Of a DNA stretch of 64,000 nucleotides, positions 17,690-26,788 are shown in pieces (within the stretch, counting starts at the first letter, position 1; each line of letters opens with the position of its first letter). The notes below the pieces were generated by a model, which searched no databases, was not told where the DNA came from, and was given only the letters and a program-made list of their open reading frames with translations. Origin of the DNA: Rothia sp. (in: high G+C Gram-positive bacteria) (GTDB lineage Bacteria; Actinomycetota; Actinomycetes; Actinomycetales; Micrococcaceae); contig NZ_JAUNVZ010000004.1 in the NCBI RefSeq assembly GCF_030540545.1, forward strand, positions 62,001 through 126,000, in the 5' to 3' direction. A program made the position numbers and the translations under genes.

Positions 17690-18835
17690 CTATGCCAAGG
17701 ATTCGCTAATAGCGTCCAGGCCACGCTTGAGATCAGCAATCAGATCGTCAATATCTTCAATGCCGATTGCCAGGCGAATCAGACGATCCTCAATACCGAA
17801 CATATCGCGGTGCTCCTGCGAGTAGGAGCCAAGCACCATATGCGCCGGCAGGGATACCAGGGATTCAATACCGCCCAGGCTCACCGCGAAGGTGAACACC
17901 TGCAACTGCTTGAGGAAGAGCTTGGGATCGGCACCCTCAACCAGGGTCATGGAAATCAGCGCGCCCACGCCCTTTGCCTGACGTGCGTGAATCTCAGCTT
18001 CCTTTTCGGAAGCGCTACCGGCGTAGAGCACGCGCTCAACGGCGGGGTGAGACTGAAGGAATTCAATAATCTTGTAGGTGTTCTCCTGCTGGCGGTCAAT
18101 GCGAATCGCCATGGTCTTACACTCCTGCAGCAGGCGGTAAGAATCCATGGGGGAGAGCATGGAACCGGAGACCATCTGGTTGTGCCACAGGCGCTCTGCC
18201 AGCTGGTCGTTATTGGTTGCGGCAACGCCGGCGAGCAGGTCTGCGTGACCGCCCAGGTACTTGGTGGCGGACTGCACGGTAATATCGGCGCCCAGTTCCA
18301 GGGGACGCTGCAGGTAGGGGGTCATGAAGGTGTTGTCTACGACCACGATCGCACCGTTGCGGTGCGCAATTTCAGCAACATGCTGGATATCGTGCACTTC
18401 CAGGGTGGGGTTGGTGGGGGACTCGAGGAAGACCATGGTCACGTTACCCTCGAAATCAGCATCGCTGAGGGTGCTGAAGTCCTTGACGAAACGGGTCTGC
18501 ACATTGCGCTGCGCCAGCTCAATGGTGGCAAAACGGTAGGAGCCGCCGTAGATGGGCATACCCATAATCACGGTTTCGCCTGCCTTGAGGATGTTCAGTG
18601 CAGCGGTGGTTGCCGCCATGCCAGAGGGGTAGACGTAGGCGTGCTTAGCGTCTTCCAGCGCCGCCATGGTCTTTTCTGCGGCTTCTCGGGAGGGGTTGCC
18701 ACCGCGCTGGTATTCGTAGGGACCCTCTACATCGAGGGGCTGAGCGTAGGTGGTGGTGGTGAAAATGGGCGGCAGAATGGAGCCGTACTGGTTATCTTCC
18801 GTCAGGTGGATTGCTCGGGTGGTGAAGCCTGCCAT
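17690..18835 (-). CDS. Trans-sulfuration PLP enzyme (cystathionine gamma-synthase/lyase type)
   Basis: The 381-aa product belongs to the Cys/Met metabolism PLP-dependent family. Asp167 (VVVDNTF) and the Schiff-base Lys192 (QSATKYLGGHADLLAG) are clear, and the YPSGMAAT motif near residue 69 binds cofactor phosphate. Members are cystathionine gamma-synthase, beta- or gamma-lyase, or methionine gamma-lyase; sequence reading alone cannot separate them. The neighbouring amino-acid transporter fits a role in methionine or cysteine supply. The ATG at 18835 follows AAGGAA. Confidence 0.93.
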   Translation of the reverse strand: MAGFTTRAIHLTEDNQYGSILPPIFTTTTYAQPLDVEGPYEYQRGGNPSREAAEKTMAALEDAKHAYVYPSGMAATTAALNILKAGETVIMGMPIYGGSYRFATIELAQRNVQTRFVKDFSTLSDADFEGNVTMVFLESPTNPTLEVHDIQHVAEIAHRNGAIVVVDNTFMTPYLQRPLELGADITVQSATKYLGGHADLLAGVAATNNDQLAERLWHNQMVSGSMLSPMDSYRLLQECKTMAIRIDRQQENTYKIIEFLQSHPAVERVLYAGSASEKEAEIHARQAKGVGALISMTLVEGADPKLFLKQLQVFTFAVSLGGIESLVSLPAHMVLGSYSQEHRDMFGIEDRLIRLAIGIEDIDDLIADLKRGLDAISESLA

Positions 18836-19150
18836 GATTCCTTCTTTCGACTCGGCTGAGTGCTTTCTTCGCTTAGCTTACCCACATTTGGGGCTCTCGG
18901 GTAGTTTGTGCGCTTCTATGTGTCATATGACTTAATATTTCGCGGTCGGAGAGAAATGTTACGTAATATGTCAGCTGCTCCGAGGCTTTTTCACCCTTTT
19001 GTGACGTGCTGACGAGAATATTGCGGAGCTCTATACACCCCTATGGACTACCCGGATACGAGAGAAAACCTGAAAATAGAGCAATCGGGCCTCCACCGTG
19101 AAAAGGTGACGGCCCGATTGAGCTCTGACATGCTCTAGGAGCGCTAGAGC
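18836..19150. other. Intergenic region upstream of the trans-sulfuration gene
   Basis: This 315-base gap holds the terminator of the second binding-protein gene and the promoter region of the trans-sulfuration gene. A perfect GTCATATGAC palindrome lies at 18922-18931 and could be an operator. I see no SAM riboswitch core and no gene. Confidence 0.5.
19082..19120 (-). terminator. Terminator of the second binding-protein gene
   Basis: CAATCGGGCC...CACC pairs with GGTG...GGCCCGATTG; on the minus strand CTCTATTTTC follows. Confidence 0.75.
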
Positions 19151-19957
19151 TTATGCCTTGGGGGAGAGATCCTCGTTGACGTACTTAATGTAGATCGCCT
19201 TCAGATCACCATTGTCCAGGTGCTTCTTAATGGACTCGTTGACTGCGTCCACCAGGGCCTGCTGACTCTTGGGCATGAGCACTGCCGCATTGGTGCCCGC
19301 GCCCAGGGAACCCTCGAGCAGTCGCAGCTTGGAGTCGCTGTGCTCCTTCTGGTACTCGGCAAAGGTCACGGAGTCGTTGGCGGTCATATCGGCACGACCC
19401 GAGTTCACCATTTCCACTGCCTCATCAAAGCCGGTAATGGTGACAATCTGAGCACCCTTGTCTTCCATAATCTTGCGGAAGTTAGAGGTCTCGGACTGTG
19501 CGGAGGTCTTGCCGGAAATCTCGCTGACATTCTGCAGCGGGGAGGTCTTCAGGACCGCAACCTTGGGCTCGGAGTAGAGGTAGGGGACGGAGAAGTCGTA
19601 CTTCTTCTTGCGTTCCTCGGAGGGGGAGACATTGTTAATAACAATGTCGTAACGGTTGGAGTCCACGCCGGCAATCAGGGAATCCCAGGGGGTTTCAATG
19701 TACTCTGCGGTTACGCCCAGGTCCTTGGCGATCAAATCGCCCAGTTCCTTTTCGAAACCTGCCAGGGTGCCGTCTGCCTGATGGAAGCCGAAGGGGCGGT
19801 AGGTGCCTTCCATGCCGATACGGATCTTGCCCGCCTTCTTGATTTCTTCGAGCTTGTTCGCTGCCGAGCTGGAGTTGGAGGAGGAACATGCTGCCAGGAG
19901 TGCGGTAATACCCAGTGCGCCTGCGCCTGCCAGTGCGGTTCGACGGTTAATTGCCAC
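19151..19957 (-). CDS. Amino acid ABC transporter, second substrate-binding lipoprotein
   Basis: The 268-aa product begins MAINRRTALAG and has a lipobox ending at Cys24 (LLAAC). It is a family 3 solute-binding protein, collinear with and clearly homologous to the protein at 16754-17566 (shared blocks KLEEIKK, DLGV.AEYIETPWDSLIAGV.SNRYDI and SAQSETSNFR). It has no permease or ATPase of its own, so it probably feeds the transporter downstream and broadens its substrate range. I use GTG 19957, the last plausible start before the signal peptide; the frame runs on to 20014. Confidence 0.92.
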   Translation of the reverse strand: MAINRRTALAGAGALGITALLAACSSSNSSSAANKLEEIKKAGKIRIGMEGTYRPFGFHQADGTLAGFEKELGDLIAKDLGVTAEYIETPWDSLIAGVDSNRYDIVINNVSPSEERKKKYDFSVPYLYSEPKVAVLKTSPLQNVSEISGKTSAQSETSNFRKIMEDKGAQIVTITGFDEAVEMVNSGRADMTANDSVTFAEYQKEHSDSKLRLLEGSLGAGTNAAVLMPKSQQALVDAVNESIKKHLDNGDLKAIYIKYVNEDLSPKA

Positions 19958-20333
19958 GGAAAGTGCCTTTCTTTGTCTGTGTTGCTTCTCTAGTGTAGCC
20001 AGTGAATGCAACACAGCCCAATGCGGGTTTATCCCGTTTTAAGGCGTATACAGCCTATCGATATAGCTCAGCGGTGCTTTCAAAGAGCTATACCCAGGCA
20101 TGAGTATTCTGTGCAAAGATACGAAAAGATGAGCCAATCTTTTCAGAAATAGTCTCAATATAATACCCATAGCGGCGGGTCAGGGTCGCGTATTTGCACA
20201 ATGCAGAGTGCTAGCGTGTATGCAAGCGAGAATACACTACGAACTATAGGGGTAATACAAAGGGTGGGGCGTATGGATATACGCCCCACCTTAATGCTCT
20301 ATTAAGCAAAAACCTGTAGATACTTCAAAAGTA
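19958..20333. other. Intergenic region between two binding-protein genes
   Basis: This 376-base gap contains the terminator of the siderophore-binding gene at its right end and presumably the promoter of the second amino-acid binding protein. No gene is seen. Confidence 0.5.
20263..20290 (-). terminator. Terminator of the siderophore-binding gene
   Basis: GGTGGGGCGTAT pairs perfectly with ATACGCCCCACC around a four-base loop; CTTTGT follows on the minus strand. Confidence 0.85.
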
Positions 20334-21377
20334 TTACTTCAGGACCTTAGCAATCTCTTCCACAACAACCTGAGCTGCGGTAATACCTGCGTTCATGTAG
20401 AACGCATCTGCGTCTACAGCGTAGGCGTGGTTCTCGGAAACAGCCTTCAGAGTGGACCACAGAGCCTCGCCGGTCAGCTTGGAGTTATCGCCGGACTGAA
20501 CTGCATAGAACAGGTAGTCAGCATCAGCCTGATCCAGCTGCTCGGCGCTAATATCCACGCTGGTCTTAGCAACCTGCTGGGATGCGGGGCGATCCAGGCC
20601 GGCATCGGTGGTGATGGAGCCGGTGAAGGAGGACTTAGCGAAGATGCGGGTGCGGTCAGCAGAAGCGTAGAGGAAGGAGAAGGTCTTGCCCTGAGCGTTT
20701 GCCATCTCGCCCAGCTTCTTAGCGGAAGCCTCGTAATCCTTGAGCAGCTGCTCTGCCTTCTGTACAGCGCCCATAGCGTGAGCGATTAGCAGGAAGTCCT
20801 GCTTCCAGTTTAGACCCTGGCCCTCGGTGACCACAACGGGAGCAACCTTGCCCAGGGACTCGTAGATAGCTGCATCCTTGGCGGTGGAGTTGATCAGGAT
20901 CAGATCGGGCTTGAGGTTGGTAATAGCCTCAATGCTCGGAGCGGTACGCTTACCGACCTTGGTGATAGCGTCCAGCTCAGCTGCCTTATCTGCGTACTTG
21001 GTCTTGAGGTATGCGGGTACACCGTCTGCTTCCTTAGCGTCTGCAACACCAACAGGCACAACCCCCAGTGCCAGCACGTCATCAACCTGACCGGTGGAGA
21101 TCACGACAATCTTCTTGGGCTCGGACTCAATGGTGGTCTCACCCTTGAAGTGCTTAACGGTACGGGGGAAAACGCCGTCAGCAACGGTGGTGCCCATGCC
21201 GCCGGGCAGAGCGGAGGGGGCGGGCTTGGAAGAAACGGATGCGCCTGCGGAAGCACCGGAAGTAGAGGAGGAGTTCGAGGAACCGCAAGCTGCCAGAGCC
21301 AATGCGCCGAAGGAACCCAGGGCCAGCGCGCCGAAGGAACGGCGCGTAATGTTACGGGAAATATTAGTGTTTGCCAT
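20334..21377 (-). CDS. Iron-siderophore ABC transporter, substrate-binding lipoprotein
   Basis: The 347-aa product has a TRRSF N-terminus and a lipobox ending at Cys31 (LALAAC), a Ser/Ala linker, and a periplasmic-binding-protein class III fold as in FepB/FhuD: KKIVVISTGQVDDVLALGVVPVGV starts the first lobe and a second lobe follows the long helix. It should capture ferric siderophores and deliver them to the FecCD permeases encoded divergently. A partial DtxR/IdeR-like box lies directly upstream of its start. The longer frame to 21446 is not needed. Confidence 0.92.
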   Translation of the reverse strand: MANTNISRNITRRSFGALALGSFGALALAACGSSNSSSTSGASAGASVSSKPAPSALPGGMGTTVADGVFPRTVKHFKGETTIESEPKKIVVISTGQVDDVLALGVVPVGVADAKEADGVPAYLKTKYADKAAELDAITKVGKRTAPSIEAITNLKPDLILINSTAKDAAIYESLGKVAPVVVTEGQGLNWKQDFLLIAHAMGAVQKAEQLLKDYEASAKKLGEMANAQGKTFSFLYASADRTRIFAKSSFTGSITTDAGLDRPASQQVAKTSVDISAEQLDQADADYLFYAVQSGDNSKLTGEALWSTLKAVSENHAYAVDADAFYMNAGITAAQVVVEEIAKVLK

Positions 21378-21397
21378 TGTATTAGGATAACCTTTTA
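21378..21397 (-). promoter_or_regulatory. Possible DtxR/IdeR box at the siderophore-binding gene start
   Basis: On the minus strand the stretch just before the ATG contains AAAGGTTATCCTAA, which resembles the core of the iron box AGGTTAGCCTAA. It matches about 14 of 19 consensus positions by my count. Iron regulation of this gene is expected. Confidence 0.45.
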
Positions 21398-21653
21398 TGA
21401 GGGCTAGCGCTATCTTGGGCAGAAGTATGACGTTAATATATTGCATAATAGTCTAGCTATATTGCGAATATATATACTGAGAGTTTCTGTTACTGAGTGC
21501 TCGTCTACTGGTGTAACCCCGAATAATCGTGGAAATACCCACCGATACATCACCGGCAGGTGCCGATTTTCAAAAATCAGCACCCGACGGATCCCCATAA
21601 CGGTGTGCCCACCGGCGCATCGCACATACCCAACACGCAGTCACAGAAAACAG

Positions 21654-22826
21654 ATGAGTACCACACAGCTTCCTCGCGCTGATCGTGAATCAGCCACCCC
21701 GAGCGCACGCCGCCGTCCCGGTAGCAGCGCAGATCCCAGCGTATCCAAAAAACGTCAGAATACATACTGGCTACTCGCGCTCATTATCGGCCTGGTACTG
21801 CTGGCGGTGCTCCTTATTGCATCCCTAGCCAGTGGCTCCCGCATGCTCAGCTTCGATCGCTCGCTGGACGGCTTCCTGCACCCGGACGCCAACACCCTCG
21901 AAGCTAAACTCATCTGGGCAAAGCGCATGCCCCGCACCGCCGCCGCCCTGCTGGTCGGTATCGGCCTGGCACTGGCGGGCGTGCTCATGCAGGCGCTCAG
22001 TCGCAACCCCCTGGCAGAACCCGGTCTGCTCGGCGTGAACTCCGGCGCTGCTGTTGCCGTGGTGGTCTCCACCGGCATTTTTGGCCTGAGCGATAACAAC
22101 GTAAAGATGTGGTTGGCGCTCGCCGGATCCGGTGCCGCCGCTGCCCTGGTCTTTATTATGGGCGTGGTGGATTCCAAACCGAATCTGGACTCCACGGCTC
22201 GCCTGGTACTCACCGGTGTTGCAGTCAACGCCTGCCTGGGTACCATTACGGGCATTATTACCATGTTCAACTCCAAGGCTTTTGACTCCCACCGTTTCTG
22301 GGTGGTTGGCTCCCTGGAAAACCGCACCTATGAGCAGGTCTACGCCGCCCTGCCGTTTATCGCCGTGGGTGTTTTGCTATCCTTCCTACTGATTGGCCCC
22401 CTGCGTGCCCTGGCACTGGGCGAGGACGCCGCAGCCGGCCTGGGCGTGCCCGTCACCTGGGTACGTGCCGGTTCGATTGTGGCAATTATGGCGCTCTGCG
22501 GCGCCTCCACCGCTATTGCCGGCCCCATCGGTTTTGTGGGTCTGGTGGTTCCCCACGTGATTCGCCTGCTGGTGGGCGCCGATATTGCGCGCGTGCTACC
22601 CCTGGCCCTGGTCTACGGCCCGGTGCTCATGCTCGCCTCCGATGTGCTCGGTCGCGTGATTGCTATCCCCAGCGAACTGGAAGTCGGTATTGTGACCGCA
22701 TTTATTGGTGCCCCTGTGCTCATGCTGCTGGTCATGCGCATTAGTTCCGGTTCGAAGGGCTCCAAGCGCGGCCGGATGGGTTCCAAGGCAGTAGCTCACG
22801 ATCTGGCAGAAGGGCAGGGCTCATAA
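21654..22826 (+). CDS. FecCD-type iron-siderophore permease
   Basis: The 390-aa product has a basic cytoplasmic N-terminus of about 35 residues and about nine or ten membrane helices. Family blocks include RMPRTAAALLVGIGLALAGVLMQALSRNPLAEPGLLGVNSGA and GPIGFVGLVVPHVIRLLVG, the latter in the ATPase-contact region. Its last base overlaps the ATG of the second permease, so the two form one heterodimeric channel. It is divergent from the binding-protein gene. The start is uncertain: ATG 21654 gives the normal length but its ribosome site is weak. Confidence 0.92.
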   Translation: MSTTQLPRADRESATPSARRRPGSSADPSVSKKRQNTYWLLALIIGLVLLAVLLIASLASGSRMLSFDRSLDGFLHPDANTLEAKLIWAKRMPRTAAALLVGIGLALAGVLMQALSRNPLAEPGLLGVNSGAAVAVVVSTGIFGLSDNNVKMWLALAGSGAAAALVFIMGVVDSKPNLDSTARLVLTGVAVNACLGTITGIITMFNSKAFDSHRFWVVGSLENRTYEQVYAALPFIAVGVLLSFLLIGPLRALALGEDAAAGLGVPVTWVRAGSIVAIMALCGASTAIAGPIGFVGLVVPHVIRLLVGADIARVLPLALVYGPVLMLASDVLGRVIAIPSELEVGIVTAFIGAPVLMLLVMRISSGSKGSKRGRMGSKAVAHDLAEGQGS

Positions 22827-23872
22827 TGAGCGTACAGACGATTTCTCGCGCGGGCGTATCCTCTCCTCCCGCTATTCCCGGACACTACCGCACCCCCCTG
22901 GGGCGTACCCTGTTGGTTATTGGCATAGGGTTGGCGGTCGCGGCGGCAACCCTGATTCTGGGTGTCTACGATATTACCCCCGATCGCGTGCTGCAGGTGC
23001 TCTTTAGTGGCGCCGGTAGCGATACCGACCGTATGATTGTGCTCGATCAGCGCCTGCCGCGCATGATTGCTGCCTTTATGGTGGGTGCCGCTCTGGGCCT
23101 GTCCGGTTCGATTTTCCAGTCGGTGTCCCGTAACGCCCTGGGTTCGCCCGATATTATTGGTTTTACCGTGGGTTCGGCAACCGGCGCGCTGATGATTATG
23201 CTGGTTGCGGGCACCAATATTAGCGGTCTTGGCGTGGGTGCCGGTGCAATTATGGGTGGTTTTGTAACCGCGGCGCTGGTTATGCTCCTGGCGGGTGTGC
23301 GCGGCGGTGCCTCCATGGGTCAGAAGATGGTGCTGATTGGTATTGCTGTTTCGGCAATGCTGGCTGCGGTGAATGATTATTTGATTACTCGCGCTTCCCT
23401 GGAGCGTGCGGAGGCGGCAAAGACCTGGCAGCACGGCTCGCTCAATGCTCTTTCTTGGAATCAGGTGACTGTTCCGGCGCTGGTGCTGTGCGCTGTGATT
23501 CCCGTGGTGCTGCTATTGACCGCTCAGCTGCGCACCCTGGAGTTGGGCGATGATTTGGCGTCCGGTTTGGGTTTGAACGTTCGACGCACCACGAACCTGC
23601 TGATTGCCGGTGCGGTGGCTCTGGTGGCTATTGCGATTTCTATTGGTGGCCCGATTGGTTTCTTGGCGCTGGTGGCTCCGCAGATTGCACGTCGGTTGTG
23701 GAATACTCCGGGTGCGGCGCTGTGGCATTCGGCTCTGCTGGGCGGTATTTTGCTCATGCTGGCTGATTTCATTGCTTCTCATGCACTGCAGCCTTTCCAG
23801 TTCCCGGTGGGTTTGGCGACCGGTGCTGTGGGCGGTTTGTATATGCTGTGGTTGCTGCGTAAAACCCGTTAG
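22826..23872 (+). CDS. FecCD-type iron-siderophore permease, second subunit
   Basis: The 348-aa product is homologous to the preceding gene, with RLPRMIAAFMVGAALGLSGSIFQSVSRNALGSPDIIGFTVGSATG and GGPIGFLALVAPQIARRL. It starts within the stop codon of its partner (TAATG overlap). No ATPase gene follows; the operon ends in a strong hairpin, so the ATP-binding subunit must be encoded elsewhere. Confidence 0.93.
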   Translation: MSVQTISRAGVSSPPAIPGHYRTPLGRTLLVIGIGLAVAAATLILGVYDITPDRVLQVLFSGAGSDTDRMIVLDQRLPRMIAAFMVGAALGLSGSIFQSVSRNALGSPDIIGFTVGSATGALMIMLVAGTNISGLGVGAGAIMGGFVTAALVMLLAGVRGGASMGQKMVLIGIAVSAMLAAVNDYLITRASLERAEAAKTWQHGSLNALSWNQVTVPALVLCAVIPVVLLLTAQLRTLELGDDLASGLGLNVRRTTNLLIAGAVALVAIAISIGGPIGFLALVAPQIARRLWNTPGAALWHSALLGGILLMLADFIASHALQPFQFPVGLATGAVGGLYMLWLLRKTR

Positions 23873-23885
23873 CTTATAAATCCCC

Positions 23886-23933
23886 AAAGCCCCTGTGTCT
23901 CGTATCTCAATGAGATAAACACACAGGGGCTTT
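23886..23933 (+). terminator. Terminator of the siderophore permease operon
   Basis: AAAGCCCCTGTGT pairs with ACACAGGGGCTTT, with an inner TATCTCA/TGAGATA stem. Confidence 0.9.
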
Positions 23934-24026
23934 GTAGCAATAATGGGCTATCTTGTTAGCCGAAATAAGCACGAAGAGTCGCAAGATAGCAAGATACGCA
24001 TCGGCAAGGGAGCGTAGACTTAAACC

Positions 24027-24626
24027 ATGGGTTTTATCTGCGAAGGACGCTATATTATTGAGCCTCTGGTGTCGGGAGACGCACCGAAATACATTGACCT
24101 ACTCTTAGAGTGCATGAGCGAAACTTACGATCCGCTCATTGCCCCCGGTTATGGAGCCAAGCACCGCGTTAACCGCGAAGAAATGATCGCCCGCGCCGCC
24201 GAAGACTTCGCGCGAGTCGATGCGCGCGCCTTCCTCGCCTATGAGAACCCCTCCTGGGAACCCAGCGTGTCCCTCTCCTGCGCCGTGGGTGGGCAGGTGG
24301 ACTGGGATAAACCGGTTGGGCTCGTGCTATCCCACTGCCATGTTGCCGATTGGGAACATAAAGAAGGCATTGATGACCCGCCCGCGGGCGCTCGCAAGCT
24401 GAGCAATCTCTACACTCTGGCACGCACCCACGGCACCGGTCTGGGCACCGCCCTTTTTGAATCGGCAATCTACCCCGAAGAGGTCGCCTATGCCTGGGTG
24501 ATTGCAGAAAATAAGCACGCGATTGCCTTTTATGAGCGTCACGGTTTCCAGCTGGAGCAGCCGGTGTTTAATGCTCTGGGGCTGTGGGCTCCGGCGCATT
24601 CTCAGCGCATGAGTCGCGGCTTCTAG
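24027..24626 (+). CDS. GNAT family acetyltransferase
   Basis: The 199-aa product fits the GNAT fold: LSNLYTLARTHGTGLGTALFESAI at about residues 130-153 is the acetyl-CoA binding motif A, followed by AYAWVIAENKHAIAFYERHGFQ, the usual motif B. The substrate is unknown. TAGACT sits exactly six bases before the ATG with spacer TAAACC, the same layout as nadE, so the message is probably leaderless. The gene is monocistronic. Confidence 0.88.
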   Translation: MGFICEGRYIIEPLVSGDAPKYIDLLLECMSETYDPLIAPGYGAKHRVNREEMIARAAEDFARVDARAFLAYENPSWEPSVSLSCAVGGQVDWDKPVGLVLSHCHVADWEHKEGIDDPPAGARKLSNLYTLARTHGTGLGTALFESAIYPEEVAYAWVIAENKHAIAFYERHGFQLEQPVFNALGLWAPAHSQRMSRGF

Positions 24627-24649
24627 GCGCCTCGTAGGACCTTAAGCTC

Positions 24650-24693
24650 AAGGCCTCCGTTACTCTCGCTGAGAGTGTATCGGGGGTCTTTGT
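24650..24693 (+). terminator. Terminator after the acetyltransferase gene
   Basis: A ten-pair stem with two G-U pairs (AAGGCCTCCG with CGGGGGTCTT) encloses an inner ACTCTC/GAGAGT hairpin. Confidence 0.7.
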
Positions 24694-24851
24694 GCTTGTC
24701 AGGGCATTATTTTGAGCCCGTCCAAAGAAGTGAAAGAAAAATTTTCTTAAACTGTCTGTTCCCTTCTATAGGCTGTAGTCACACATCGCGAGGGGCACCA
24801 CCCCGGAACGCGGATACAGAAATCAACCACATCCTAAAGGAAGGACTAGCA

Positions 24852-25493
24852 ATGGAAAAGTATTTTGCTGACGAACAGGTCAACGGTGATCTGAACCTGA
24901 TTTTTAGCACCGGCCGCATGGTCGATATGGAGCGCTTCGACGTTGAACGGGTACGTCTCTGCGTGCAGAAGACCCTCAGCGATCCTAAGCTGTACGCCGA
25001 GACCTTCTTGCGTGCGCCGCTTTCCCGCACCAGCGAGCGTATTTTTCGCCCCGCAGCGGTGAATATGCGCGATATGGAGGCTGCCGCTCAGAATGCCCTG
25101 GTCATTAAGTTCCCCACTCTGGATGCCAGCGGTGACTACCGTGTGGCGCTGCGATTCGGTCGCCTACACGGTGCCTCCAACATTGTGCTGACCCATATGG
25201 GGTTCCAGTTCACTCGCCCGGGCGCAAAGAAAACCTGGCATATGCACTGGGCTCACGAGGTCATGAATCTAGACCTTTACCTGCTGGGTAATAGTGCCTC
25301 CTGCGCCGAAGGAGTCAATGGGGCGAACCTCTACGCAGTGATGTCCATGGTGGAAGCGGCAATGGTTGGTACTGATCTAACCAAAGATATGCTCAAGGAA
25401 GCAGACTTGCCCGTTGAGCTGCGTAATCGCCTTACGCGCCACCGTCGCGATGCTTTGCGTATTGCTCGCAAGTCGGTGGGTCTTGCCGCCTAA
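24852..25493 (+). CDS. Hypothetical protein (213 aa)
   Basis: I recognise no family. The product is soluble and mixed alpha/beta, without signal peptide or membrane helix. Notable segments are GRLHGASNIVLTHMGF, the His/Trp-rich TWHMHWAHEVMNLDLY near residue 130, and a basic C-terminal tail NRLTRHRRDALRIARKS. ATG 24852 follows a strong AAGGAAGGA site; the frame upstream to 24675 lacks protein-like character. A 225-base gap with a terminator precedes it. Confidence 0.72.
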   Translation: MEKYFADEQVNGDLNLIFSTGRMVDMERFDVERVRLCVQKTLSDPKLYAETFLRAPLSRTSERIFRPAAVNMRDMEAAAQNALVIKFPTLDASGDYRVALRFGRLHGASNIVLTHMGFQFTRPGAKKTWHMHWAHEVMNLDLYLLGNSASCAEGVNGANLYAVMSMVEAAMVGTDLTKDMLKEADLPVELRNRLTRHRRDALRIARKSVGLAA

Positions 25494-25590
25494 GGTTTGG
25501 AATCTATGCGGCACTTCCGGTCGCGTAAAAACCTGTAATTACAAAAATTCGGAGCGCATTTCGCCCGGTAAATTCTTCACCCCGTAGAGC

Positions 25591-25624
25591 TAGACCCCGG
25601 TACCGCTGTCGATACCGGGGTCTA
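25591..25624. terminator. Hairpin between convergent genes
   Basis: TAGACCCCGGTA pairs with TACCGGGGTCTA. The T-run is poor on both sides, so termination strength is uncertain. Confidence 0.6.
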
Positions 25625-25652
25625 CACTATCAATTTCTGGGCAGATACTACC

Positions 25653-26696
25653 CTAGAACCAATTCTTACGCTTAAACACAGCCACCAGAATCAGCACGGA
25701 AATCAGCATGAGTCCCAGAGCCGCCGGGTAGCCGTACTCCCAGTGCAGCTCCGGCATATCATCAAAGTTCATGCCGTACACTGAACCCACAATGGTCGGC
25801 ACCATCAGCAGCGCTGCCCATACAGAAATACGCTTCATATCCTCATTCTGCTGCTGACCGACCAGGGTATCGTGCACGCGCAGAGCATTCTCCAGGGAGG
25901 AACGCAGATCCTCCAGACCTTCCTTAATGCGCACGGTGTGGTCGTACACATCGCGGAATTGGCGCAGCAGCTCGGTACGCTCGGTGGCAATATCCTCAGC
26001 TCCCGCGCCGGGGAAGGGAGTAATGCTCATGGTGCCATTGCTAATATATTCGGTCAGGCGCGGCAGCATACGCTCTAGGGGCTTGACCGCGCGCTGAAAA
26101 TCAATCACCTGGGTCAGCAAGGCGTAAATACGCTTCGCCAGATCGCGATCTAGACTAATATCGTCGGCAAAGAGCGCATCCTCAATCTGGTCATTATCGT
26201 GCTCCAGGCCTGCCAGCACGGGCGCGTAGCCGTCTACCATGGAGTCCACCATGCGGTGCAGCAGGCGCGCCGGGGACATATCGGGTGCGGCAAGAATCAG
26301 CGCCAGTTGCTGCTTATCGCGCATCTCGCCCTGGGTGCGCATACTATCGCGGGTGAGTGCCACAAAGTACTTCTCGCCCATAAAGACGTGGGTTTCGCCC
26401 AGTTTCACTTCTTCGCTATCGTCCAGGTACACGGCGGGTCGGCCGACCAAAAAGAAGGAGCGGTCATCGTAGCGTTCCAGCTTGGCACGCTGATGACCCT
26501 GGGAGGCATCCTCCACCGCCAGATCGTGCAGACCAAAGAGCTCCTGCAGGCTATTGAGCTCGGTGGCGTCCGGGTGGGCGTAGCCCATGGCTACAAAGGA
26601 GGAACCTGCGCGGTAGGCGTCGGCTGCCTGCTCAAAGCTAATATCCAGATGCGCCGGGCCTTGGGCGGGGTAGTTGGCGCCAATCAGGTAGGTCAC
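25653..26696 (-). CDS. CorA-like magnesium/cobalt transporter
   Basis: The 347-aa product ends with the CorA hallmark: two membrane helices with the YGMNF signature between them (GMN selectivity filter), then a basic RKNWF tail. The N-terminal 270 residues are the cytoplasmic funnel domain, rich in charged helices. CorA channels admit magnesium and sometimes cobalt or nickel; ion choice cannot be read here. Start is GTG 26696 after AGGAGTC. Confidence 0.94.
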   Translation of the reverse strand: MTYLIGANYPAQGPAHLDISFEQAADAYRAGSSFVAMGYAHPDATELNSLQELFGLHDLAVEDASQGHQRAKLERYDDRSFFLVGRPAVYLDDSEEVKLGETHVFMGEKYFVALTRDSMRTQGEMRDKQQLALILAAPDMSPARLLHRMVDSMVDGYAPVLAGLEHDNDQIEDALFADDISLDRDLAKRIYALLTQVIDFQRAVKPLERMLPRLTEYISNGTMSITPFPGAGAEDIATERTELLRQFRDVYDHTVRIKEGLEDLRSSLENALRVHDTLVGQQQNEDMKRISVWAALLMVPTIVGSVYGMNFDDMPELHWEYGYPAALGLMLISVLILVAVFKRKNWF

Positions 26697-26731
26697 GAAT
26701 GACTCCTATTCGTACAAAGAGTGAGCATAAA

Positions 26732-26766
26732 AATGCCGGGTATTCGCGAAGGAATACCCGGCATTA
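26732..26766. terminator. Terminator between purA and corA
   Basis: AATGCCGGGTATTC pairs perfectly with GAATACCCGGCATT around a six-base loop. Confidence 0.85.
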
Positions 26767-26788
26767 TGAGCCTGTATTCAGGCGTAAA

